Source: Sinorhizobium glycinis (GTDB lineage: Bacteria; Pseudomonadota; Alphaproteobacteria; Rhizobiales; Rhizobiaceae). From it: 64,000 nucleotides of DNA. This document shows, in pieces, positions 18,298 through 25,868 of this stretch. Below the pieces are notes generated by a model. It searched no databases, was not told the origin of the DNA, and saw only the letters and a program-made list of their open reading frames with translations. Both the position numbers and the translations under genes were made by a program. Every line of letters begins with the position of its first letter. Within the stretch, counting starts at the first letter, position 1. Location: positions 117,559 to 181,558 of the forward strand of contig NZ_LPUX01000066.1 in assembly GCF_001651865.1 (NCBI RefSeq), read 5' to 3'.

Positions 18298-18333
18298 GTT
18301 ACAAACTGTTACAATTTCTTAAACACTGTTACT
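18298..18333 (+). promoter_or_regulatory. K-box GTTACA-AACT-GTTACA with third half-site
   Basis: Perfect GTTACA-N4-GTTACA at 18298-18313, then GTTACT at 18328-18333. The half-sites begin at 18298, 18308 and 18328, so they are spaced by one and two helical turns. They lie 67-102 bases upstream of fixK at 18400. Confidence 0.7.
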
Positions 18334-18399
18334 GTGTAGTTATTCTGCAGTCACGCATAGGCGGTCAACTTACCCATTAACCCTAGGGGGAGAGTTACC

Positions 18400-19140
18400 A
18401 TGAGCCTTCAGCTAGTTGTCGGTCAGTCGACTAACCCAGCGGCAGCAGCGTCAACCGCGGCAGACAAACCGACACTTTCGTCGCTTTTCTGCAGGCAGTC
18501 GATCGAGAGAATCGCTCCGGGTTCCGCCGTTTTCTGGGAGGGCGACGCAGCTAAAAACATCTTTGAGGTCGTTGAAGGCACGCTCAGGGCTTACAGGATT
18601 CTCAACGACGGCCGCCGCGTCATTCTCGGTTTCGTCCGCGCGGGTGATCTGCTCGGCGTTTCGCTGAGGGGGCATTACCTTTACACAGTTGAGGCGATCA
18701 CGCCCGTCGAAGTCCGTCGCCTACCGAAACACCGCTTCGACAGCCTGAGCGAGCGCGAACCGCACCTCAATGAGCAGCTCTTCTCGAAACTCTGCGACGA
18801 GATGGCTGCGGCCCAGGATCAGATGGTGCTGCTTTCGCGAAGGAGTGCAGAGGAAAAGCTAGCCGGCTTTTTCTTGCTGATGGCGCGCGGCCAAGTGCAG
18901 AAGCGCGGCATGATCATCGAACTACCGATGACGAGGCTGGATATAGCCGACTATCTCGGCATGACGATCGAGACCGTCTCACGGACCATCACCAAGCTCG
19001 CTGGCTGCGGTGTTATCGCGACGGTCGGGCGTCATTCCATTGCTCTCCTGACCATGAACGCGCTGGTCGCGCTTGCCGGTGGCGAACTGGAGAACCCGTC
19101 GTTTCAGGAAGCGTACCGCCGTCGCCACGCCATGGCGTAA
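18400..19140 (+). CDS. fixK: FixK-type CRP/FNR transcription regulator (second copy)
   Basis: At 246 aa it is closely similar to the regulator at 8725-9474 across the sensor barrel ([26 protein letters not shown]) and the HTH ([23 protein letters not shown]). It has no FNR-type cysteine cluster. ATG at 18400 has a strong GGGGGAG. The perfect K-box upstream implies control by an FxkR-like regulator. It looks intact and is the best-controlled candidate activator of the anaerobox genes in this window. Confidence 0.88.
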   Translation: MSLQLVVGQSTNPAAAASTAADKPTLSSLFCRQSIERIAPGSAVFWEGDAAKNIFEVVEGTLRAYRILNDGRRVILGFVRAGDLLGVSLRGHYLYTVEAITPVEVRRLPKHRFDSLSEREPHLNEQLFSKLCDEMAAAQDQMVLLSRRSAEEKLAGFFLLMARGQVQKRGMIIELPMTRLDIADYLGMTIETVSRTITKLAGCGVIATVGRHSIALLTMNALVALAGGELENPSFQEAYRRRHAMA

Positions 19141-19412
19141 CGACTGCGACTTTCACGTCTCGGGCCTCTGCTAGCGGGGCCGGCGGGGACACGTGTCTTG
19201 GAGCGTTCTCATTTGCATAATCGTACGAACAAGGCCGAGCTTGGTGGTGGAACGCGGAGCCTGTCGCCGAGACCACGCACGATGGATTTACACCAGATTG
19301 CCCATTCTCCGGGAGCGTCTATGACGGCGGTAATGGAACTGCCGTTTTCCCGGCATCGAATCCGGCGCCCTATGATGTCCTGTGGCTCGGCGCCGCCTCA
19401 AAGGAGCAAGCC

Positions 19413-19862
19413 ATGGAATTGAGGATCCCTGAACCGCTCAAGACGGAGCACTCGGCACTTCACTCGGAACTGGTCGACGCGACAAAACAAGGCGGCCGTG
19501 TCGGGGCGGCGGCAAAAGAAGTCGCAAGACTCTTGCACCCGCATTTCATTCGCGAAGAAGAATTCGCACTCCCACCGCTCAGCCTGCTTGGAGCGTTGGC
19601 GAAGGGAACGTTAATTCCCGGGATGACTGACGTCGTCACTCTGACGGACAGGCTGGAGGCCGAACTGCCATCAATGCTGGCCGAGCACCAGCAGATCGTA
19701 GCAGCGCTCGGCGAGCTGGTCGCGGCGGCGAAGGCCGAAAACAAGCCGAAATATGTGGACTTCGCCGAGAAGCTGATCCTGCACGCCAGGACTGAAGAGG
19801 AAGTCCTCTATCCGGCCGCGCTTATCGTCGGGCGCTATATCAAGCTGTTGCTTGGCAAATAG
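19413..19862 (+). CDS. Hemerythrin-like HHE domain protein (149 aa)
   Basis: The pattern of iron ligands is visible in order: H in KTEHSALH, HPHFIREEE, AEHQQ and LHARTEEEVLYP. A small four-helix protein of this kind binds oxygen, nitric oxide or iron in the cytoplasm. ATG at 19413 follows AAAGGAG. It lies between fixK and the membrane FixL remnant and fits an oxygen or NO response. No anaerobox was seen upstream, and 19141-19412 holds nothing else recognisable. Confidence 0.82.
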   Translation: MELRIPEPLKTEHSALHSELVDATKQGGRVGAAAKEVARLLHPHFIREEEFALPPLSLLGALAKGTLIPGMTDVVTLTDRLEAELPSMLAEHQQIVAALGELVAAAKAENKPKYVDFAEKLILHARTEEEVLYPAALIVGRYIKLLLGK

Positions 19863-19955
19863 CCTCGGATGGCAGGACCTTTCTTGCGTCCGAACGGATC
19901 AGCATCTATCCGGTGGCCAAGTGGCATGTGCATATTGAGGCGCCGAATGACGGTC

Positions 19956-19969
19956 TTGCGCGACATCAA
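19956..19969. promoter_or_regulatory. Imperfect anaerobox TTGCGCGACATCAA
   Basis: One core mismatch (TTGC for TTGA). It lies 68 bases upstream of the membrane FixL gene start at 20038. Confidence 0.35.
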
Positions 19970-20037
19970 TTTCGACAGACGATTTTTCGGCTAAAGGAAT
20001 GGAGCGCTAACGTCGCGCGTGGCGGAAGGTCTTCATT

Positions 20038-21410
20038 ATGAACAAATCCGAGCTGAAACGCGCCATCGCGACCGGTGTCTATCGTTCACCCGTTGCGCGC
20101 TTCGTTTCGATCCTGGGGCGGGAAAGGCCCGCTTCCGCCTTCTTTCTGATCTTCGCGGCGGCTCTCGTGCTCCCGGTCTTGCTGTTCGGTACCCTGACCG
20201 CCTGGACGTATGTGCAGGCCGAAAAAGAGCGGGCCGTCGAGAGGGCGCAGGCACTGGCGCACGAACTGTCGGCTGCGGTCGACCGCGAACTGGCCGGACC
20301 ACGCCTGGTTATGGAAGCATTGGCTACCTCGGAGGAGCTGCGAAGAGGAGATTTGCAGGCATTCCACCCTACCGCAGCAGCCGTTGCCGACTCGCTTGGC
20401 CTCACGATCGTCGTGCGGGCTCCTGGACAGCCGCGACAGCTGCTCAATACTTCCGTGCCCTGGGGAACGCCATTGCCGCGCCCGAATCCTGCGATCGCTG
20501 AATTCGATCAGCGGGTGCCTCAGCAAAAAAGGCCCGTCATAACGAACATCATCGTGGGCCAGCAGAAGCGTCTGCTTGCCACGGTGATTGTACCAGTCTT
20601 GCGAGAAGACGAGGTGATCTATCTGCTCGCCGTCGGCATACCGGTCGAAAGACTGCAACCCGTGTTCAGCGATGTGAGCCTTGACGAGGGATGGCTGGCA
20701 GCCATTGTCGACTCGAGGGGTATGATTGCAGCACGTTCGGTTGACCCAGAGGCTTTTGTCGGGAAACAGGCACCCTCCGATTGGATATCGCAGGTTACCG
20801 GCCCGGAAGGCCTTTGGCGGGGCCACAACCTGCAGAACGTTGAGGTCGTTGCTGCCTACGCCCGCCCCGGCGACACGAATTGGTTCGCCACCGTGACAGT
20901 CCCTATTTCGCTTCTTAACGCGCCGATCTGGAAGGCGCTTGCAACGCTTTCGGCGATTGGGGTCCTACTTCTGTCTTTATCGGTCGCTCTCGCATCTTGG
21001 GCGGCGTCTCATCTCACGCGCGCCGTCGGCGCCCTCCAAAACGCCGGCCTCGAACTCGAGAAAAATGAACATGTCTCGCCCGTGGCCACGCCGGTACGCG
21101 AGATCAACTCGGTCGGGCGAGTTCTCGCGGCAGCAGCCACCGAGGCGCAGCGGCGTGAGGCTCACCTACGCTCCATTCTGGCAACCGTGCCAAGCGCAAT
21201 GGTGGTGATCGACAGCCGAGGAAGAATACAGTCGTTCAGCGCCACGGCGGAGAAGCTCTTTGGTTTCACCGCGAGTGAAGTCTCCGGGAAGAACGTCAAC
21301 GTTCTGATGCCGGAGCCGGACCGAAGCGCTCATGACAGTTACCTACGGCACTACCTCGACACCGGGGAGCGGCGCATCATTGGAAAAGGACGCGTCGACG
21401 GTAAAGGCCG
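20038..21410 (+). pseudogene. Membrane hybrid FixL sensor, truncated after heme PAS
   Basis: About 455 codons survive: TM1 (about residues 35-55), a periplasmic CACHE-like domain, TM2 (about 300-325), a linker and a FixL heme PAS with His432 (RSAHDSYL) and Arg452 (in IIGKGRV; the usual IIGIG is changed). The kinase is missing. After about 21410 the reading enters unrelated DNA, a copy of the region at 33.96-34.17 kb. ATG at 20038 follows GGAAGG. No signalling output is possible without another protein. It is a second, membrane-bound relative of the sensor at 6838-8714. Confidence 0.82.
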
Positions 21411-21435
21411 TAACCGGTGGGACCCGCCTCATAGC

Positions 21436-21657
21436 CGATCCTCCAACCGTCAGTCATTGAGGAATATCAAGGCGGCGGACGGTGTCCTCAGCCGAGAGAC
21501 CGAGCGGCCGCGAGCCCTTGGGCAGTATGGAGTTTCTGCAATCAGCTTCCGCATCCGAGGCTCCTTGCCAGCACTCGGCACGCATCAACCGGGTTTCCGA
21601 GCTGAGAGCGCGCGTGACCGTTCTTCCATGCCCTGCAGTATAGCGGTGGGCACACAT
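21436..21657. repeat. Duplicated segment, related to 33961-34175
   Basis: About 215 bases share a long stretch of near identity with 33961-34175, beginning CGATC-TCC and including the anaerobox TTGAGGAATATCAA. In the other copy this DNA is the upstream region of a BON gene. Here it is attached to the broken fixL. Short minus-strand frames in both copies resemble each other weakly and do not look like maintained genes. Confidence 0.65.
21457..21470. promoter_or_regulatory. Orphan FixK/FNR anaerobox TTGAGGAATATCAA
   Basis: Exact palindrome identical to that at 33982-33995. Here its BON target gene has been replaced by the fixL remnant. Confidence 0.5.
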
Positions 21658-21731
21658 GGAGACAGCGGAGCGGCCGACTCTTTTCCGGCAGGGGTACGCC
21701 TGCCGAGCGGGCGATCACCCGTATGCAGCGC

Positions 21732-21884
21732 TCAGCCACGCACGTATTGCACGAGTTGCTCGATGTCGAATTCCCGATCAGCGATCACAGATTTCGTAAG
21801 GTCGCCGATGGAGATAATGCCGACCAGGCATCCGTTTTCCAGGACAGGCAGGTGCCTGATATGTTTCTCGGTCATAAGCGCCAT
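21732..21884 (-). pseudogene. CBS-domain protein, C-terminal fragment (50 aa)
   Basis: The reverse strand reads MALMTEKHIRHLPVLENG, followed by CLVGIISIGDLTKSVIADREFDIEQLV and a stop. This is the second half of a CBS domain, as in the small CBS-pair proteins common in rhizobia. An in-frame stop lies nine codons before the ATG, so the first CBS repeat is gone. No ribosome site is visible. It is a remnant with no expected function. Confidence 0.65.
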
Positions 21885-21935
21885 ACAAGACGTCCGCCGT
21901 TTGAACCATTATTCAACCGCAAAAAGCACCTGTCG

Positions 21936-21949
21936 TTGCGCGGGGTCAA
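21936..21949. promoter_or_regulatory. Imperfect anaerobox TTGCGCGGGGTCAA
   Basis: TTGC replaces TTGA. It lies 60 bases upstream of the hibernation factor start at 22010, the usual distance in this island. Confidence 0.35.
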
Positions 21950-22009
21950 TGCGGCGCCGGTCAACTGCAGGCAGGCTTGTGGTTGGAATAAACTTTAAGG
22001 GCAGGAACC

Positions 22010-22561
22010 ATGGAAATCATCCCTCAAATCCGGTTTCGCGGAATGGAACCATCCGCCTCGGTGGAGGCTGCGGTGCGCGAGCGGATCGCGCGGCTCGAGC
22101 GTTTCCACAAAAGAATCACCTCCTGCAACGTGATCGTCGAGGCACCCCATCGCCACGGCCGCAAAGGCTCCATCTACCATGTCCGCGTCGACATCACCGT
22201 GCCAGGACGCGAGATCGTCGTCGGGCGAGAGCGGGAGGAAAATCACGCCCATGAAGATGTGCTCGTGGCGATCCGCGACAGTTTCAACGCTGCGCAACGG
22301 CGGCTTGAGGATGCCGTGCGCGAGATGAGCGGCTACCGGGTGAAACCGCATCCGGAGACGCTCCACGGCGAGGTCGCGCGGCTCGTGCCCGAGGAAGGCT
22401 TCGGTTTCATCACGACAGCGGACGGGCGCGAGTTCTTCTTCCGCCGCGAAGGCATGGGGTCCGACGATCAGTGGAAGCAGTTGAAAGTCGGGACGGAGGT
22501 GCGCTTTGCCGAGCACGAAGGCGAGAAAGGGCCCTATGCCTCTGGGGTGTCTATCGCCTGA
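22010..22561 (+). CDS. Ribosome hibernation factor-like protein with cold-shock domain
   Basis: The N-terminal S30AE/HPF fold (residues about 1-110, MEIIPQIRFRGMEPSASVEAAV) binds the ribosomal decoding region and silences translation during stress. A C-terminal OB fold of the cold-shock type follows (GEVARLVPEEGFGFI...EFFFRREG, about 120-183), in place of the dimerisation domain of long HPF. ATG at 22010 follows AGGA. The 183-aa gene is intact. It may stop translation under oxygen limitation. Confidence 0.85.
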   Translation: MEIIPQIRFRGMEPSASVEAAVRERIARLERFHKRITSCNVIVEAPHRHGRKGSIYHVRVDITVPGREIVVGREREENHAHEDVLVAIRDSFNAAQRRLEDAVREMSGYRVKPHPETLHGEVARLVPEEGFGFITTADGREFFFRREGMGSDDQWKQLKVGTEVRFAEHEGEKGPYASGVSIA

Positions 22562-22632
22562 TGCCTTGGCGATCGCGTGGCTTAGAGCGAGATGGAGTGT
22601 GCGATTTTCCGTCCCATCTTCAACTGCGGAAT

Positions 22633-23052
22633 CTAGAGGCGGACCATCTCATATTCCTGGCAGGACTCGCCGAATTGTGCCATGGCTTCCTCCAGATAGT
22701 CCGCCAATAAAGGTGTACCGAGCAGGTATGACGTGGTCCGGTCATTGTGGGCAGCAGCGGCTTCGGCGCGAATGCTCTCCCAGTCGTCGACGTTGCCATC
22801 GCCACGGCCGAGCCAGGACAGCGCCACGAGGTCGATCTGCTCGTCCTCGTTCAGGTCCGAGATCAGGCTCTCGAGCTCAACTTCCACAGGGTCGTCCGGC
22901 TGATCTTCAAGCACCGATACCATCATGTCGTCGCTGGCATTGGATGCCGGATCGGGCTCCGTGACCGCATCTTTGGCATCGAACTCGCGTGCCTTGATGA
23001 TGAGGTAGCATACTTTCTCGGGCGAGATCGACAGGTTCCAAGCCTCACTCAT
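22633..23052 (-). CDS. DUF3775 family protein (139 aa)
   Basis: The start MSEAWNLSISPEKVCYLIIKAREFDAK, the acidic middle and the segment ISDLNEDEQIDLVALSWLGRGDG are typical of DUF3775, a small acidic family of unknown role common in rhizobia. ATG at 23052 is preceded by GGAGAACCGAG. An anaerobox lies 90 bases upstream. A fragment of a paralogue is at 30408-30461 and a distant relative at 48747. Confidence 0.75.
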   Translation of the reverse strand: MSEAWNLSISPEKVCYLIIKAREFDAKDAVTEPDPASNASDDMMVSVLEDQPDDPVEVELESLISDLNEDEQIDLVALSWLGRGDGNVDDWESIRAEAAAAHNDRTTSYLLGTPLLADYLEEAMAQFGESCQEYEMVRL

Positions 23053-23142
23053 CTCGGTTCTCCAGATTCCATTGGTTCGCTCTGCGGGACCATTCGGAAA
23101 GTCGCGCACCCGCGATCATACCAACATCTGTGTCGATACTCG

Positions 23143-23156
23143 TTGATTCGCATCAA
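23143..23156. promoter_or_regulatory. FixK/FNR anaerobox TTGATTCGCATCAA
   Basis: Exact palindrome, 90 bases upstream of the DUF3775 gene; identical to the box at 30581. Confidence 0.72.
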
Positions 23157-23404
23157 TGAGGTCCTACCCGATGGATGGAATTCATCATGTTTGAGGTCTG
23201 CAGCGGAGGCAGGTGGACGAATGCGTGCGACATTTGCCTGACGGCCCTCACCGATCTTGTCTGCGACCTTTCTCTACATGGGAGACAGATCGTGGCGCGA
23301 CCTCGAATTGCTGCGATGGCAATCGACAGATCGCCTCGAATGAGGCGATAGGAGTCTGTCTCCTGCGGATGCTCGCCCCGGATGACATTGGCGCGCGGCT
23401 GTTT

Positions 23405-24074
23405 TCACGGACTCAGGCGTTCCTGAGCGTCGGCCACGCTCAGATGATCCTCGACGGCGGTCACTCCAGGCGCCGACCAAGCGGCGCGTTCCACCATCAC
23501 CCGTACCCGCAGGCTCTGCACCTTTCCGCGTAATGTCACATGACCGCCGGAAACGTCGACGTCGATATTCTCGGCCTCAATCTCGGCGTTGCGTTCGAGT
23601 GCCTCTTCGATGCCGTGCCGGAGGTCAGAGACATCCACGCGGGCAGGCCGGATCTTGAGCTGGTTGATTATGCCCTTCACGCCGGAGAGTTCCCGCACCG
23701 CGCTTTCCGCCGCCGAACGTTGAAAACGCCGGTCGACCACACCACTCAGGGTGACAAGCCCCTTCCGCACCTTGACCCTGAATCTCGTTCGGAGGCGCGC
23801 CAGGCGAGGATTTTCAGGACGGGCTGGCAATTTCATCGTCAGCGGTCTTCCTGTGTTCCGGCAGTCGTACCTCGATATCCTCCGCGATAGCCCGCACGCC
23901 CTTTATCCTTTGGACTACGGGCTCCGCGGCGTGTTTTTCCGCATAGCTGAGCACATGACCCATTAAGGTCACGATGCCGTCCTCGATAATGACACCGATG
24001 TTTGCAGCATCTATGGTCGGCTTGTACTCAAGTTCGTTCAGGATGTCCTGGCGCGGTCGCATGTCATCGATCAT
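23405..24074 (-). pseudogene. BON-domain protein, frameshifted
   Basis: It is the paralogue of the intact three-BON protein at 33244-33906. The first BON repeat reads from 24074 to about 23822 (QDILNELEYKPTIDAANIGVIIEDGIVTLMGHV), then a missing base (AGCCCGTCC for AGCCGCGTCC) brings a stop. The second and third repeats continue in another frame to about 23405. ATG at 24074 has GGGAGGAG. It is homologous to putative periplasmic or cytoplasmic osmotic-stress proteins, but no signal peptide is seen. Confidence 0.78.
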
Positions 24075-24289
24075 CATCTCCTCCCGTGACGCAAGGCATC
24101 TGAAAGACCGCAGCCGTAGTATCGCCGATCATTCGATCGTCGGTCATTGGGGACATCAAGGCAGTGTGTGCCGCCGGCTGAAGGCGAGCATGCGGCGCGC
24201 CTGTTGCACGGCACTGGCTGGAAGGCTCATGGCGTCTCCCTGCCTTTGATCCAGACCGAAGAATTTGAACGCTGTGCGGCGACGGATGT

Positions 24290-24324
24290 GTTACAATTCG
24301 TTCGATTTTGGAACCGACTGTAAC
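24290..24324. promoter_or_regulatory. Inverted pair of K-box-like sites
   Basis: Plus-strand GTTACA-ATTC-GTTCGA (24290-24305) faces minus-strand GTTACA-GTCG-GTTCCA (24309-24324). The pair sits 31-65 bases upstream of the broken FxkR-like gene, suggesting autoregulation before it decayed. Confidence 0.5.
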
Positions 24325-24354
24325 TGCGTTGGCTGAAGCGTCTCGAGGGACTGC

Positions 24355-25089
24355 ATGGCCAAGCCGCCCGAACATATCCTCGTCGTCGACGATGACCCGA
24401 GAATCCAAGAGATGCTCGCTCGGTATTTCGAAGAAGAGGGATACTGTGTCAACGTGGCAGGCGATGGCCAGCAGATGCGCAGTTGCCTGTAGAAGTTGCC
24501 AATCGACATCATTCTGCTCGATCTAGTCCTACCCGGAGAGGACGGCTTGGCACTTGCGCGCGACATAAGGGCCTCCTCTGACATACCGATTATCATGCTG
24601 ACCGGGCGCAACGACGTCGTCGATCGGATCGTCGGGCTGGAGCTCGGCGCCGACGACTACATCACGAAGCCTTTCCATCTTCGCGAGGTATTGGCGCGCC
24701 TGAAATGCGCCCTTCGGCGCCGGCAGCCAGGAGCATCGCTGAACCGCAGCAGCGAGCCGCAAACGGAAATCTACAGCTTCGAGGGGTGGCGTCTTGACGT
24801 CGGTCGCCGACAATTGCTGGCTGACGACGGGAAGGAGATCTCTCTGACGACGGGCGAGTTCGATATGCTCTGTGTGCTTGTGAACCATGCTGGCCGTGTG
24901 TTGCAGCGCGAGCTATTGATGGATCTCACCCGAGGCCGGAACCTCGAAGCCTTCGATCGAACCATCGATGCCCAGATCGCCCGGCCGCGCCGCAAGATCG
25001 AGCGAGACCCTGGCAACCCGGCGCTCATAAAAACCGTGAGAGGCGTCGGATATGTCTTCAGCGCAAGGGCGATTCGGCAGGACGTCTAG
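24355..25089 (+). pseudogene. FxkR-like response regulator with internal stop codon
   Basis: It closely resembles the regulator at 9613-10353 over the receiver and winged-helix domains, but an in-frame TAG at 24490-24492 interrupts it after MRSCL. A TTG at 24496 could restart the remainder, losing the acidic pocket VVDDD while keeping Asp in LLDLVLPGEDG. A second change, IARLRRKIE to IARPRRKIE in the DNA-recognition helix, would also harm binding. ATG at 24355 has GAGGG. It is probably non-functional unless the stop is read through or is a sequencing error. Confidence 0.82.
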
Positions 25090-25133
25090 GCATTTTCGAC
25101 GCCCCGCATTGACCTTAGATTAGGATCAATGGT

Positions 25134-25577
25134 TCATTGCACCGGTATGAGGATTCCGCGGTCCTGCCGCCGCGGTCCGCCGGGCGGGCCGGGCCAATTG
25201 GCAGGGTCAGGACTTGCGACGCGAATGAAGCCGCACTGTTTGTCGCAAGCCGCCGTCGTCAAATATTCGAGAAGGGCATCACAGACGCCCGGCGTGTCTC
25301 CGGCACTTATGATGATGAAGACCGGCACGTCGAGAAGCCGTCCGTACAATACGTGGTGTGTGGTGCGCATCAGGCAGACACCTGCGATGTAACCGCGTGA
25401 GTTTTCGACCGTTATGATCTCCTCGGAGTAGGGCGTTATATATTTTCTCGCAAAAGTCGTCGCACAGAGTTCACGCCATCCGGCCACGTCGACCCCGTAG
25501 CCGACGGCTTCTATCAATCGATAGGTTTGGTCGACCTGAGGGGGCTTGATGAGGTTGACGGAATAGGCCATGGCCAT
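25134..25577 (-). CDS. Conserved hypothetical protein, GNAT-like (paralogue of 10461-10904)
   Basis: 147 aa, strongly similar to 10461-10904 over its whole length (TYRLIEAVGYGVDVAGWRELCATTFARKYITPYSEEIITVEN...LDVPVFIIISAGDTPGVCDALLEYL). ATG at 25577 follows GGAGCGAGC. It is convergent with the FxkR-like pseudogene, the same order as in the first module, so the two genes were duplicated together. This copy is intact although its regulator partner is broken. Function unknown. Confidence 0.72.
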   Translation of the reverse strand: MAMAYSVNLIKPPQVDQTYRLIEAVGYGVDVAGWRELCATTFARKYITPYSEEIITVENSRGYIAGVCLMRTTHHVLYGRLLDVPVFIIISAGDTPGVCDALLEYLTTAACDKQCGFIRVASPDPANWPGPPGGPRRQDRGILIPVQ

Positions 25578-25733
25578 GCTCGCTCCGGCGGATCATGTGC
25601 TCAGGCATTCGCGGTGCGCATCTCGAGCTCGCTGGGTTACCGCGCCGCTGCGGCGATCCCTCCAAGAAGGTCCAATCCCTGAACGCAGATTGGCATTTGA
25701 AGCGTACATTCCGCTAAGCGTCGCAAGGTGTCT

Positions 25734-25747
25734 TTGATGCCCGTCAA
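25734..25747. promoter_or_regulatory. FixK/FNR anaerobox TTGATGCCCGTCAA
   Basis: Exact palindrome between the divergent GNAT-like gene (start 25577) and the protease-like gene (start 25869). Confidence 0.65.
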
Positions 25748-25802
25748 AATCGGGCCGATCCGCCGTGTTGCCAGCGCCGCCGGGCTGCCGCAGAAGCCCG
25801 AA

Positions 25803-25816
25803 TTGATGCGGGTCAA
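25803..25816. promoter_or_regulatory. FixK/FNR anaerobox TTGATGCGGGTCAA
   Basis: Exact palindrome, 52 bases upstream of the protease-like start. The leader from here to the start is related to 14740-14809. Confidence 0.75.
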
Positions 25817-25868
25817 TGCATTGGAATGCAAAGGCGGCTGAAATCCTGGCGCTGGTTGGAGCGCGAAC

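Larger units (their letters stand above)
18113..18399. promoter_or_regulatory. Divergent promoter region, CRP/FNR regulator and second fixK
   Basis: A gene-free region of 287 bases. It contains an anaerobox near the left gene and a K-box cluster about 90 bases before the right gene, so the two regulators appear to answer to different inputs. Confidence 0.6.

Noticed and set aside
21411..22254. C-terminal extension of the membrane FixL frame into the hpf gene
   Set aside because: After 21410 the sequence loses all PAS/kinase similarity and overlaps hpf in another frame; the open frame is accidental.
25116..25129. TAGATTAGGATCAA as an anaerobox
   Set aside because: Only one half fits, and it lies between the ends of two convergent genes.
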